Assembly (NCBI GenBank): GCA_911728455.2
Contig: OU452234.1
Coordinates: 14,815,830-14,879,829 of the forward strand
Direction: 5' to 3'
Origin: Marthasterias glacialis
Taxonomy: Eukaryota; Echinodermata; Asteroidea; Forcipulatida; Asteriidae
Length of the DNA: 64,000 nucleotides
The translations under genes were made by a program, and so were the position numbers. Shown in pieces: positions 10,900 to 22,387 of this stretch. Under the pieces are notes generated by a model. That model was not told the DNA's origin and made no database searches. It was given only the letters and a program-made list of their open reading frames with translations. How positions within the stretch are numbered: the first letter of the stretch is position 1; every line of letters begins with the position of its first letter.

Positions 10900-13800
10900 G
10901 CGATCAAAATGTTGGTTATTAAATTCATGTTCATGTTAATAATGCATTGCGCAACAGTGGACTATTAACTGAGTGTACATTAACTGCTTAAGTTGATTCA
11001 GCCAATATTTTTACTGGAAATCATCCTGACACCCTTTGATTAATTTAGTAAACATTACCCTTTGACTATCATAGTAATAGAATTGGATATCATTTATTAA
11101 TTGGAAAATGCCTACCACACCTTCTCCTTTCAAAGTTATTTGATGAGACATGAAGGCACTCTCCGTAGAGTTGACGCAATCTGTTCATAATACATCTATG
11201 AATAGCCACTGGTCATTGGCCAAGAAGCAAATTGCCTCAATTGCATGTTTGAATTAATATTCAAGACGATGTTTGAATATTCATAATATTTTTGAACCTC
11301 AAACAAAGGCTGTGTGCATTTTTACCATTTTTGAGCAAGGTGTTTGGAAAAAGACAGGTTAATCTATAAACAAATGAAAAAAAAAATCAAAATAAGAGTT
11401 ACACGTTTAAAAACTGACCACTATTTGTATTCACTATTTACGTTCCTAATTATGTTGGCAATCAGTCAACTTTTCTTTTTTCAATAACAGTATAAAAATA
11501 AGTTGAGCCTATGGAATACTAAAATGGTTTTACGTGCTTTGTATAGCAACGCGACTGCAGTGAAGCCTCGAACAGGATGGTACAGCCCCCGGCAATCTTG
11601 TCAGTTCAACACAAGACACAAACAGCTATCTCCAAGAATTGTGACCTCGTTTCCGTCGATCCCCTGGGTCGTTTCCCTCAATCCCCTGGGTCAAATGTGC
11701 TAGTTTTGAGCTGTTTTGTGGATGAATCATAGAAGCTACGTCTAAACAGCCTCAGAAGCGTCAACGATCCAATTCAGTATTGATGTAAATTTCTCGAAAA
11801 ACCAATATCCACGTTTAGTTCATTGATGTTTGAAAAGCGGGTACTATTTTGTAAAGGCAATGGATAGAAGCTGTAAGGCTGTTATATTAGGCAGAACTTT
11901 AAGTCTTCTGATGAACGGTGCTGATTGCTTGGCTTCCTCTGAGCGACTTCGGCCATACATGGACTAAAAAGTCGACGTCTATCCTCAAGCGAATCTTAAC
12001 AAACACCATGTCGCAGGCAGAGCAGTTCGCTCAAAACAACCACACAGCTGTCTGCGTAATTGACGCACGCAGTCTAGTAAAAAAAAAAGCGCGAAAAAAA
12101 CGCTGGAAATGGCCCCAAACCAATTTACAAATCGGAATTTCTTTTTGGCGTTTCGCTCCTGAGGTACCAGGTGGATTGGAAATGACAATATGCGGAGATA
12201 CAATAAAGATAAAGAAACTGAAAGAAACGGAGATGGTTTCCTTTTGTTTTCTGAGTGATATCTGCACCCAGATCTGGTTTCCCTCGCCGCGTCAGCCAAG
12301 CTGATGAGCGGTGTGGCAGACGATATTTAGGGCGCGATTTTTCGAGATGGAATTGGCGCGCATTTCTCACGAGACTCTTGGTTAGGTGTTGGCAACGGGA
12401 TGCTATCAGTCATTTTGGGGTCTCTTGTAATGGATTTCCCAGCAGAGGGATCGTTTGGGTTTCACGAAAATTGATCAAGAACGGAGAGACGAGAAAGGGC
12501 AACCGAGCGGTTATGGGAAGGAACAAAAAACAAAAACAAAAAAGGATTTTGCGGTCAAGAACTATTTGAGGTGGAAACCCAAACGTATTGGGTACGTTAG
12601 CGCAGTTCGTAAAGGGGTGTTAAAATAATATGACTTTTTGTCGCCCAGACTGCATGTTAATTTTCAAAAAAAGCATACAGACTAAAGGCTGTGTCATCTT
12701 CTCCTATGTCACTCCACACCAAACTGTTTGGACTTAGGTAAGATTGGAATGCCTGACCCAGTAATAAGCAATTGTTGTTTGGGCCTACAGTCCTCTGTCC
12801 TTCTGAATCCTTCATTTTGACAATTGAATATAGAAGGCTTTGGTATCATTCTGCCATTATTCATGAACTGGGATAGTTCTTTTGGAAGGGTTATTTGTTA
12901 CTTCTTCTGAATAGTTTTATGAATCTATTACGTATTCGTAGTTTAGAATCAATCTGAACAAAATTTTGAAAGATAAGTACATTTTTCTTTGGGTAAAATT
13001 CAGCTTAAGACGTGGCATAAGATAAATACACCTTTGGAGCGCTGGGTTGCTATGGCCTCGTCATTTGCATCATCTCAGGCTGTCCAAACGTCTTCAAGGA
13101 TTCGAAGAGGAAGCAAAGTCCATCTGAGGAGACTGCACTTTCCATCCAGTGCTGACGAATGATGTACAATCAAGACGCTCCAGTCAAACACTGTCGTCAT
13201 CTTCTTCCAGGGAGAGTTTTCCAATTTTGCATCTAGTTCTTAGTGTTCACTGCGATCCTTGATTTACACACAATGTAGGCAATTAAGGCACGCGGTGAAT
13301 GCCAAGAGTCTGGAATCCTTACACATCGTGGCTCTATGAACGCGTGACCGCACGATCAAACCAACACAGAGTGTTTGGACTCCAAGCTACATCAGGCAGG
13401 CTGTCAGTCCTAATAAAAGAACTCATATAGTACCTCAAGACGGGGGTCGTAGTGATGGAATGATTGATACATGTCTAATATTAAACCATCACTCGCCAGC
13501 CTGAGACTTACAACCTCTATCCCAGTGGCACTTTTATATAACACACTGTTTACATCTCGGCAATAGTTACTCCTCATGTTTTAAATTAAGATTTTGGCTT
13601 CTGCTAATAAACGAAGACATTCGTAAATCAATCAGTTATGAATGCGGTAAACAATGGTAACATTTTGATTAAAGTTATAGTCAAGTGCCTGGCTGCTTAA
13701 TTTGATTAAAACTATGTAAACCAGTTTGATTAGTGACAGCTTCCATGATTTAGTTATTGATTTTTGATGTCGTGGGAACTTTTTTTTTATTCTTAAGATC

Positions 13801-14419
13801 TTAATGATTATATTATAATGATTTATGGTCAGAACTTGACGGAACAAAAAGAAAGCAATTATTACTGTTTTGAGAAAGTTTATGTACCTGAAAATTAAGA
13901 AAGAAATGATTCACTGTCTTGGTGAGACCGATAAATTCGTCGGCTCAGCTCATTTCATACTTTTGTAATAATGAAAAGGGCCATAAATCTAAAGAAAAGA
14001 AAAAAATGGCTCTGAATCTAAAAACAAATGTTTGAAATCCAGTTCATTTTTGTTTTATCACAATTCATGTTAATCTTTGCCAAACATACACTTTCGGAAG
14101 ATCAATCACCAATAAAAATCAATTTACCAGACACTTAATAATGAGGTTACCTTATCTCATAAAATGCATACACACTGTTGCAGCAATGTCCGTATATCGC
14201 TGACCTGACGAGCTAACCTTTTGAATCAATCTGTCAGCTTAAGTTTGATTAAATCTTTTTTAATGTCAGAGGTGCTCATTTTCTTTTCCTAAAAACAAAA
14301 TTGAAATTTGAGTGAACTGAAAAGGGATTTGATTTCACTTGTTTTACAAGGCAAAGATAGAATTTTCATGAACATTGAAACCGTTGGTGCGGACACTACA
14401 TATTGCACGACATTTAAAT
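10900..14419. other. Intergenic or intronic, no supported gene
   Basis: If the exon at 10393-10492 is real, this could be intron. Only short frames without domains occur. Minor features are a local duplication of ATCCCCTGGGTC (about 11658 and 11682) and an A-rich stretch at 12078-12100. No convincing exon flanked by both acceptor and donor was found. Confidence 0.4.
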
Positions 14420-14520
14420 GTTGCGGGGGTTCAATGTAGCCCAACCCTGTATCTAAACGTAGCCCGGACCTAAATGTAGCCAAGCCTTGTATCTGAACGT
14501 AGCACGGTTTAGGTTCGGGA
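14420..14520 (+). repeat. Short degenerate CTAAATGTAGCC-type repeats
   Basis: Successive variants of (T)CTAAAYGTAGCC occur: AATGTAGCCC, CTAAACGTAGCC, CTAAATGTAGCC and CTGAACGTAGCA, spaced about 23-27 bp. The same motif, in both orientations, builds the foldback element at 22388-22660, so this is a dispersed repeat family. It lies about 90 bp from the MITE-like element at 14609. Confidence 0.6.
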
Positions 14521-14608
14521 TACGCTTAGGTACGTACACGATTAAGGCAAGATTTATGTTAAGGTAAAATGTCTTGTTTTTTTTTTTAATTTCGGGCCAC
14601 ATTTACAG

Positions 14609-14808
14609 ACTAATCTGAGCAGCTCGGCCATGGTGTTTGCACCACCGCAGCTCTGGCCGCCGCATTCGCGCGTGGACGCACACGCACTGTAAATCCTCAA
14701 TGCTGATTGGTCACTGTGCGGCCGACGCGCTATTGTCGTGTCGCGAGCGTGCGACGACCATAGCTGCGGTGGTGTGAACCACCATGGAACGAGCTGTTCG
14801 GATTAGTG
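14609..14808. mobile_element. MITE-like element with about 50-bp terminal inverted repeats
   Basis: The left arm starts ACTAATCTGAGCAGCTC and ends CACCACCGCAGCTCTGG (14609-14656). Its reverse complement, with a handful of mismatches, closes the element at 14758-14808 (CCATAGCTGCGGTGGTG to GATTAGT). The GC-rich centre of about 100 bp is also partly self-complementary and encodes nothing. Size and structure fit a nonautonomous DNA transposon (MITE). No clear target-site duplication is visible, so the superfamily is undetermined. Confidence 0.75.
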
Positions 14809-15729
14809 TATAGGCCGCACAGTCGCTCTTACACTTTTTCTCACAACTCGCTCTTTTCAACGACATTCTCAAAAGATAGTTACTACATAAAACAAAAACA
14901 ACTATTTTCGGATCAGAAAGTGGAAGTGACTTCAGATATATTTCTAGTTTATAGGATCGATGAAGTGGGTTTTGCTAAAAGAGGTTGAACTTGAGATTAA
15001 AGTAAAGTGTACCAATCAATAATCGCACGAGCTGTCCTCAAAATAAAGATCTGATTATGATAATATTCTCAGGACGAAGATGATCTCAGCTTTACATTTT
15101 CCTCCTAGAATGTACTGGACCATTTAGCAGGATTATTTACCAAAAACATATTCATAAGTGTTTACATGTTTCATAAGGAATTCTCTAGAGCTTGCCTTCG
15201 GGGAGAAAAAAAAATAGACGACATTAACAACCAAACCTTAAGCAAAATCAATTTTCCAGCAACTTCCGATTGCCAATTTATAACGATAAATCAACACTTT
15301 TACAAGACCCTTTCTTTTTTTTCCTAAAAGAGAGCAGACTTAAATTTTCGCGGCGACTAGACGGATGTCATTTTCCAAAACATGTTATCCTTGGATGTAC
15401 AAGAAACTATCGCGAGTTTGTTTTCAGTATCGAATAATCGAACAGACGATTTCAACCGGTGCATGAAAGAAGAAAAAAGGGGGAAGCAAATCCAAATCCA
15501 AACAGGTTTTTTCCTCCCTTCTTCTGATCCCTTCAAAGCATAAAGCTAACGCACTCAGCTTAAATGTCTCGCTGCATAATTGCAGCAGTGTTCTGAAATG
15601 CCACGGTACCGGGAAAAATCTTCTCCAATTCCCCCTCCTTAAACACACCTTTCATTCTCCGCTCGCATCTCATATTTTCTTCCATCGATCGACTTGACAA
15701 AGCGAGAGAAGAGGAAGAAAGAGGGAGAG
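14809..15729. other. Intergenic, no supported gene
   Basis: Short open frames only; no element or RNA recognised. The sequence becomes GC-richer after 15.5 kb. Confidence 0.4.
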
Positions 15730-15730
15730 G

Positions 15731-15756
<26 letters not shown>
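15730..15756. repeat. (GA)n microsatellite
   Basis: A GA dinucleotide run inside a longer purine-rich stretch (about 15700-15815). It explains the serine/leucine-rich minus-strand frames around it. Confidence 0.9.
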
Positions 15757-15761
<5 letters not shown>

Positions 15762-16979
15762 GAAAGAGAGAACGATGACGAGGGAGGAGGCTGGTTAGGC
15801 AACGAGGGGGTGAGAGACGAAGGAAGTCGTAGTGAAACGGTAGACAGAGACTGTTCCGTAATGTACCGGAAACCAAATGGGCCCGGATGGGCAGAGCCGC
15901 CGCCATCCACGGCACGTTTTAAACCGCGTGCCTTGCCCGTTGGGCTGAGTGCACGCATGCATGCTGCGAGCCGATCGATGCCTGGCCACGTCGATGGAAG
16001 AAAGTTTTGGACATCGTTTAGAAAAGAAGTGGCATGATGTACCCTTAATACACATAATGAAGAATAAATATCTGCATTAACTGAGGGAACAAATGATTGA
16101 AATGCGGGAACCCTTTTTTTCAGTTAACCGCATTGCGTCCGAAAGGTCACAAAATGTCAAGCATAAAAAGTGGGTCTGCTGTGGATTCCGAATGGTGCAG
16201 ATTACGGGCACCATAAAAGCTACTTAAACCACATCACACCGTCCAGCCCTTCGCAATTAATAATTTTGCATGCATTTTATGTATTCAACTGTCAAAAAAG
16301 ATCCAAGAAAACAATGCATTATAATCATAAATGTCCATAAATACAAAATTAACAGATATAAACTGGTGCGTTGCAACAAAATAGCAATTTTCAATTGTTA
16401 AACAACTCCCCATACCACTCCGAAACCGAGAGCTTCTTCCAAAACGGCCCACCGTTACATAGGCCTACATCAAATAAACACAAAGGCACATCACTAATTA
16501 TTAATATTGTACTGGATAGAATTATTTCATAGCATGTCGATTCCAACAAGCGAAAAGCTTTTTAAAATAAATAAGAAAAAAACATATAATTTTGAAGGAC
16601 GCTTTTAACTCCAGCTTCACTCTCTACGTATCCCTTTGTGCAGTTTTGCATTTTTAGCTGAAGAAGCGAAATTATGATCTTTTGTGAAACTCACTTAACC
16701 TAATCAGTCCAAAACGTCTTGGGAAATCAACCGTACATATAGTCACGTCGGAACCGGGAGAACGAGCCGCACTTGCACTCACAAAGAAAATATACGCGGC
16801 GTCTACGATTTACACCCTTACATTCGTCGTTTTTATTCCCTTTTATTTAACCGATTCAATGATTTATAACAGATAAGAACTGATGTAAGAAATTCACTTT
16901 TACCCTTTAATACGGGGTTCAGTTTGTGGGATTATTGAAAGAAAGGAGGAAGGGGAAGCTAGATTTGCAAATATCAACC
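15757..16979. other. Intergenic, no supported gene
   Basis: A GC-richer part (15757-16040) followed by AT-rich DNA. Overlapping frames on both strands have no domain and are partly driven by the purine tract. Confidence 0.4.
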
Positions 16980-17110
16980 AGGATTTGAACCTTTTTGAAT
17001 AAACAACGACATGCATTGTGGTACCCGTTGCTTTCCACGGGATTCGAACCTGCCTCACCGGGCATGCATTGAATCCCACCCGAGTAGTATGCGTGTGGTT
17101 TTCCCCTAAA
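16980..17110 (-). repeat. Possible degraded tRNA-derived SINE
   Basis: On the minus strand, AGGTTCGAATCC (plus 17040-17051) matches the RNA polymerase III B box, and a second B-box-like AGGTTCAAATCC lies at about 16981-16992. A GGGTGGGATTC segment between 17076 and 17086 resembles the tRNA-like part of the SINE at 23.4 kb. No good A box or SINE body is visible, so this is tentative. Confidence 0.3.
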
Positions 17111-17470
17111 CGACTATTATTTTGTATTTCTGACTGTAAAGTTCTTACCATTAACGTGAGGTGAATACCAAAGTTATCGTAAATTTGACATGGTTTTGAG
17201 TTACAGTCACTACTGCGCTGTTAGCAACAAGACTTTATAAATCCTAGTAACCCAATCCCGTTTAGTTTGTTTTGCTTACTTTGTATTTCTAGTTTTGTAA
17301 TCATCTTTTCGAAATAACTGTTAAAATTTTTAACAGCAATGTTAAAAGCTGATTATTTACCAGATGTTCCCACCAGCTGCATGTCATAAAAGTAAAGAAC
17401 AACAATAACAAATACAGTTTAGGTGGCCCTGACGTGTGCATTCCAATTAAATTCAAGTAATATCATCTAT

Positions 17471-17504
17471 TTTATTTGTTTATTTATTTATTTATTTTTT
17501 TTTT
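17471..17504. repeat. (TTTA)n-like tract
   Basis: TTTATTTG followed by TTTA units and a T-run. It may be the tail of an old minus-strand retroelement, but no body was recognised on the expected side. Confidence 0.7.
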
Positions 17505-17950
17505 GACAGAGACAAATCCTGTTTTTATTGGTAATATGTTTAGGTTTGTGTTATATTCCAAGTTTATTAAATGCAGCATGTAATGTGATTGCTTAATACT
17601 AAAAAATACAAGTTTTAAAAGTATAAAAAATGACAGAGAACCATCTGGGGTAACATTTTACGGTGTACAAGGGGGTGCATCATTTTTTTTTCTAGGGGAT
17701 GGGGCACTTCTGGCCAATAAAAAATGTTCAAGTTTCCTAAACTAGCCCCTTTTTAGCGTTCTTCTTATGCCGTTTACTATTATTGATATAACATGCAGGT
17801 AAAAACAAATACACTGTCTGCGTGTAAATGGAAACATAGTTTACAAAAACAAAAACAAATTACTTCATAAAATCTTACAAATTAATGTAACACTTTAGTC
17901 TGGCAATTTTTGATCTAAAAAGTCCAGATTTAAAATGGGAGCACCTGGGT
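17505..17950. other. Intergenic, no supported gene
   Basis: AT-rich sequence with no recognised feature. It leads into the G/C-rich inverted repeat and may belong to the same unidentified element. Confidence 0.35.
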
Positions 17951-18022
17951 TGGGGGAGGGGGCACGGACATAAATGAGGGGGGGGGGGCACGTGTGCCCC
18001 CTTGCCCCCCCCCCCGTGCCCT
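17951..18022. repeat. Nested G-run/C-run inverted repeat
   Basis: GGGCACGG (about 17959-17966) is complementary to CCGTGCCC (about 18014-18021). Between them lie a run of 11 G (17978-17988), the hairpin GGGGGCAC-GT-GTGCCCCC, and a run of 11 C (18005-18015). The strand can form a strong hairpin, and the G runs could contribute to a quadruplex. Such palindromic G/C ends occur in some DNA transposons, but I cannot assign a family. Confidence 0.7.
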
Positions 18023-18293
18023 GCCTTTAGTTAAGCCATTGACTTCCAGGAACATTCACAACTTCATCACAATAAATACACCAGATACGAACTCATATTG
18101 TGTTCAATACCTCGCTGAAACAAAATATCCGACCTTTTCCCGACACACTTCCACAAATTAAAAGCATAGAGGAGAACAAACTATATAGGTGATAATGCCC
18201 CACGCCTTCAGTTCGTGACATGAGCGTAGATTATAGAATCGCACACCCCGATGAAAGAGCCGGGATGATGACCGTCTTGAAGACATCCCGAAC

Positions 18294-18306
18294 GGGGGGG
18301 GGGGGG
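18294..18306. repeat. G13 homopolymer
   Basis: Thirteen consecutive G. The length is likely to be unreliable in assembly. Confidence 0.9.
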
Positions 18307-18396
18307 CTTTTGCCCTCTTTATCTGTTCATCACCTTCGTAATTTTAGTGATGAGGCCATTATGACGTCAATGGGAAGTTCTCAAAGCCCGTATAGG

Positions 18397-18398
<2 letters not shown>

Positions 18399-18490
<92 letters not shown>
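18399..18490. repeat. (GA)46 microsatellite
   Basis: Ninety-two bases of uninterrupted GA flanked by GGGG on both sides, the longest perfect microsatellite in the window. It produces a false Arg-Glu open frame (18220-18570). Perfect purity suggests recent expansion. Confidence 0.97.
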
Positions 18491-18494
<4 letters not shown>

Positions 18495-18597
18495 GAGGGA
18501 TGGAGAAGACAAGATTTTAGAGACTCAAGATGGGACAGTATCCCGATTGCGATCAGCGTGGGTCGTATGAAAGCTTGTAATTACAGGAACCCACTCT

Positions 18598-18621
18598 ATC
18601 GGAGCGCGTTCGCGCTCCGAT
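18598..18621. repeat. Perfect 11-bp stem, 2-nt loop inverted repeat
   Basis: ATCGGAGCGCG and CGCGCTCCGAT flank a TT loop with no mismatch. It stands alone in AT-rich DNA about 110 bp after the GA tract. It may be a foldback footprint or chance. Confidence 0.85.
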
Positions 18622-20043
18622 GGATTGATTAAAGGTGACAAGTAAGTTTGAAGTGTATACAGTGTAATTTGATATATAAATATAATACACACACAAATGC
18701 AAGTGCATTTCAGTTCAAGTTACATTAAAGGGGCATGATGGTTAATTTGACAGAATGGATAAACGCTTCACATCGTCATCATGACTATTATCACGGAGTC
18801 ATCTTTGATAAGGTTTTCGTTAACCCAATACCATTGTCTCATTTTGTAATACGAGAGGACGGAGAGACTATTTTTGCATCCATTCCCTGGTTGGATTTGT
18901 TTAATTTAAAAGCAGAAATTTAAAGCAGATCGGGATAAAATACAAAAACTAAAAACTTGATTTGATCAACTCTTATAAAGAGATTCAGTTGTTTGTTTTC
19001 GTATATAGTAGACAAATCTTTGATAAAACCAGCATTGTCCAAAACCCCATTTGAAAAAATATGAGTTTTTAGTAATTTAATTGTCTGTTTATTATACCTA
19101 ATTTAAATACAAACATGAAATATAAAAAGTTTATTATTATTACTATTACTTTATTCAGAAAGGAATCAACTTTTACAAGCCACTTGCACTTAAATTAAAC
19201 AAGTGATTAAAACAAGCATAATAACAGTTGATTATTTCTGGGATAGCCCCAAAAAGCCAATTGCAGGCTGATTTGCATGACGCTTCAGTTATAATTGATA
19301 TTATTATCAATTACTTATTGAATTAGTTTGTATTTATTGTTCTTCTATTCACCCTTTGTTTTTTCGATAAATCCCTCTGTTTATTACATAAATATTTAGT
19401 TTGCACAGTTGCACAAAACAAATTTGGTACGGTTTGTATTGTTTCTGACTCACTGTCTCTCTGTAGTTTGTTGTATTCTACATCTATCGCATAAGAATAA
19501 AAACGAATAATAATAGCAATTCGGACCTCGTCTGACCGGACAGTTTGTCCGCAACAGGAAATCCAACATAAAAGTCACTATTTGAATATGGTATCTAAAA
19601 ACAGCAGCAGCAGAAGCAGCAAAACCACCAAAACCAAATTGACATGCATTGAACACGGCATCGTCTGTTATTTTATGCGGTACTGCATCCCTCAGCAAAT
19701 CACGGGGTGAATTGGGAATGTTTCTGGTGGTTCAGGACATGTTTTTTCTTTTTTTCTCTCTTTATTTCCATTTGTCATTGGTGTTTAAATATTGCTTTCT
19801 TCTATACAAATCAATGTAACAAAACCGAGGCTGGAGGGTGAAATAGTCTGGTCTCCTTTGTGTAATATGTATCGATACCAATGATTTACAGGGGGTATGA
19901 CACATTTAGCCGTGGAAATATTAATGACGTTTATGACTGTAAGCTGCCATCTTTGTTTGAATCCCCGAATACACAAAACGGCAATGATTTTACATTTCTC
20001 AGTGCACAATAATGAACCTGGCTATTTTGTCTCACCGTTTGTT
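18622..20043. other. Intergenic, no supported gene
   Basis: AT-rich DNA. An (ATT)n-like tract at 19130-19153 followed by CTTTATTCAGAAAGGAATC looks like the reversed 3' tail of a minus-strand retroelement whose body is not recognisable. A short CAG-rich run occurs near 19602-19620. No gene is supported. Confidence 0.4.
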
Positions 20044-20197
20044 AGGCCGTGTCAGAAATGACGGCTACGCGGTACGGCTACGGCTACGGCTACGGCTGGA
20101 TCGCCGCTTCATCAAGTATAGAACATCATTAGCAACGCCCTTAGCAACAGTCGTAGCCGTAGCCATAGCCGCAGTCGCTTATTCGGATTTACGGCCT
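20044..20197. mobile_element. Inverted-repeat element built on GGCTAC hexamers (MITE-like)
   Basis: The element opens AGGCCGT and closes ACGGCCT. Inside the left end are about five GGCTAC/ACGGCT hexamer units (20062-20097); inside the right end is the reverse complement, GTAGCC units at about 20151-20173. A central piece of about 50 bp (containing TTAGCAACGCCCTTAGCAAC) is not repeated. The palindromic layout and 154-bp size fit a MITE or a hexamer microsatellite captured in one. No clear target-site duplication is seen. Confidence 0.6.
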
Positions 20198-20234
20198 TTT
20201 AATAAAGTTGTTTTGAACAGAATAAATGAACCGG

Positions 20235-20830
20235 TTATTGATTTATTTATTTATCCATTTATTTATTTATGACAACATCTTTTAAACAGGACAAAAAGAT
20301 CAGCAAAAGCTGTTTTCCACCAATGTCCTGCAGGTCAACAAAAACAACAAACTAAAAAAGGCAATAAACATAAAGACAGGCAACACAGTAAACTATCGAA
20401 AAGTAAAAAAAAAAAAAAAAAAAAAAAGGAAATAAGTTCTTTTAATACAGTTTCTTATATAAACACTTAAAATTGTCAACAGAGGGAGAGTTCTGAATCG
20501 AAGCAGGGATATTGTTCCAAACTTTTGCAGCGGCAAACTTAAAGGACTGTTTAAAACAATCAATGTTTAGGTTTAGGAAAAACAACGTTTAGAGTGTCTG
20601 CATTTATTGTATTAATAATACCATGCCTACCGAAGTGCATTTCTACGTCATTACATAGTCTACAGGGAGCAGGGATATTGTTCCAAACCAATGTCCTGGC
20701 TGCATATATATATTTTTGATGAGCGGAACCTTGGACACATTCGTACATCGGACAGGCTAGATACAAATCTCTTCTCTGTTCCAAGGTTTGCCAAGATAGA
20801 AAGACGGCTTCGTCATGACTTCATCCTTCT
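20235..20830 (-). pseudogene. 3' end of a LINE: C-terminus of reverse-transcriptase ORF
   Basis: Minus-strand translation from about 20830 gives SHDEAVFLSWQTLEQRRDLY, then NTINADTLNVVFPKPK. After a frameshift near 20550 it continues with FKFAAAKVWNNIPASIQNSP and ends at a stop at 20442-20444. The pattern (TLEQRRDLYL..MYEC, then NADTLNVVFPKP, then AAxxWNNIP) is that of the extreme C-terminus of jockey/CR1-like LINE reverse transcriptases; I cannot fix the clade. Downstream lies a 3' UTR-like stretch and a tail of AAAT-type units (plus 20235-20270, TTTATTTAT). The 5' truncation and frameshift mark a dead copy. Confidence 0.8.
20405..20427. repeat. Poly(A) tract, 23 bp, inside the LINE 3' UTR
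   Basis: An A-run on the plus strand, so opposite to the tail expected for the surrounding minus-strand LINE. It may be the tail of a small nested plus-strand insertion or a local expansion. Confidence 0.85.
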
Positions 20831-22387
20831 TCTCAGGTGGATGAAAATACTACGAGCTCTCAATCAGGAAAGAATGATTGGATCTGAAAAGAGCAATAGT
20901 AATTTTCTCTTACTTTTGATTGTGCGCAGTAATTATGGCGGAGAGGCCGCGTGGCCGCCGCGTGCATGCACCCTGTTTGCATCAGCAAAGGATTCAGCAG
21001 AATATCTAGTACACAAGAGAGGTTCCGCTTATCAAAAAATATATATGCAGCCATTTTCAATCATCTTCACGGCATTTAAATGCAAGGCTATAAACCAGCA
21101 CAAGGTTTAGAATAGTCTGGGCACCTCGAATACGATGTACATGTTAACAACCTGCTTGTACTCAGGGAATAAGACGTAAGATGGCCAACTCATGAATAAT
21201 GCAAATTCTCGTCCCTAGACGGAATCTCTCAAAGTTCTTTTTTAGTGTGCAAGTCCTCGCATTGGCATGAGCATGTATTTGCGTTCACACCTCGACGTAT
21301 TATTCATCGGCAATTCGATTACGTTTGTTATTTAGTCGTCCGAGTGTCCAGGGGCTACCTTCACTGTAAGTGCTTTGTGTGTACCCGTGTGTATCAATTC
21401 AACAATTTTATTCACGAATGTGGGCGTTTGCAAAAGAAAAAAAAAAAAAAGAAAAGAAAAAAAAGGGGGGAATAAAAAAGGGGCTTCATCTTCGTTATCG
21501 CCATTTTTGGTTTTATTTTTCTTTCAATCAGTCCTGTTTGTGGTGCGTTGTGTAACCGTTTTGGGTACGACTCTTCCATAAATGCCATTATTTTCAAAGC
21601 ACCCTCAGAGAACGCCAACTCTTCGATATCAGTGTCTAAAATTTCCAGGAAGATTTTGGTTTTTTTTTTTTTTGGGGGGGGGGTGTTGTTGGCCAAGAAG
21701 GGTTTAAAGGGAGATTGCGGCATCGCTTAATGAGGGAAAACACGTTCACTGCAATCATAATATAGTTTTCAAGAAGTTCACGATAAGAGGATCGTGTAGA
21801 AATGTTATAACATCAAGTGAGGATAATTCACAAATCTGGGACAAGGTTTTTTACTGTATTTTAATAGGACAGGTGGTGTCCAGAAGTACATTCTATCAGT
21901 GGCCCTTAATTGACTGTACTTTAAAATGACATGGGATTTCTCCGTCCGTGAGAAAGTTTCGGCTTGGGAGGCCGGGAAGATCCAGGCAATTCATGACCAA
22001 GAAATCTAATTTTTTTTAGCTCGGTGTGCGCTTCATTTTTAACCGAATGCAACGGTGACAAAGTCTATTAAGCGAATTTAACCCCCCCAAAAACCCAAAT
22101 TGTACGGTTGATTTTGTTTGTTAAGTTTAAATGCTTACACGTTGCACGCCAATGTTTAGACATGAAGGCTCATAAAGCCTTAAAGCCGTTCGTCGAGTAC
22201 ATTAATTGAAAACTTTACTTTTTACAGGCGAGAACCAATTGTGCTTAGAAATATTTTAGTCTGAAGTACAACCTAGGGTGAGGAAAACGGTCCCAATACT
22301 CGATTTAATCATTTGTTTTGCTGTATCGATTTATGAATTTGCGCAAAATCCCTGACGAAATGTATGGACAGGTTATAGTTGGGTGTG
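20831..22387. other. Intergenic, no supported gene
   Basis: It contains a purine tract at 21432-21484 (A-runs with G5-G6) and a T14-G10 junction at 21660-21683. Open frames here are low complexity. No gene or element is recognised; the left edge could hold more LINE remnant too degraded to read. Confidence 0.4.

Noticed and set aside
15424-16055. Overlapping minus-strand frames with Ser/Leu/Pro-rich segments
   Set aside because: They arise from the GA/CT-rich tract at 15.7-15.8 kb; three frames are open together, which indicates composition rather than coding.
18220-18570. 116-codon frame with a long Arg-Glu repeat
   Set aside because: Entirely a product of the (GA)46 microsatellite.
20405-20427. 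Tail of the minus-strand LINE
   Set aside because: The A-run is on the plus strand, the wrong orientation for that LINE; the AAAT-type tail at 20235-20270 fits better.
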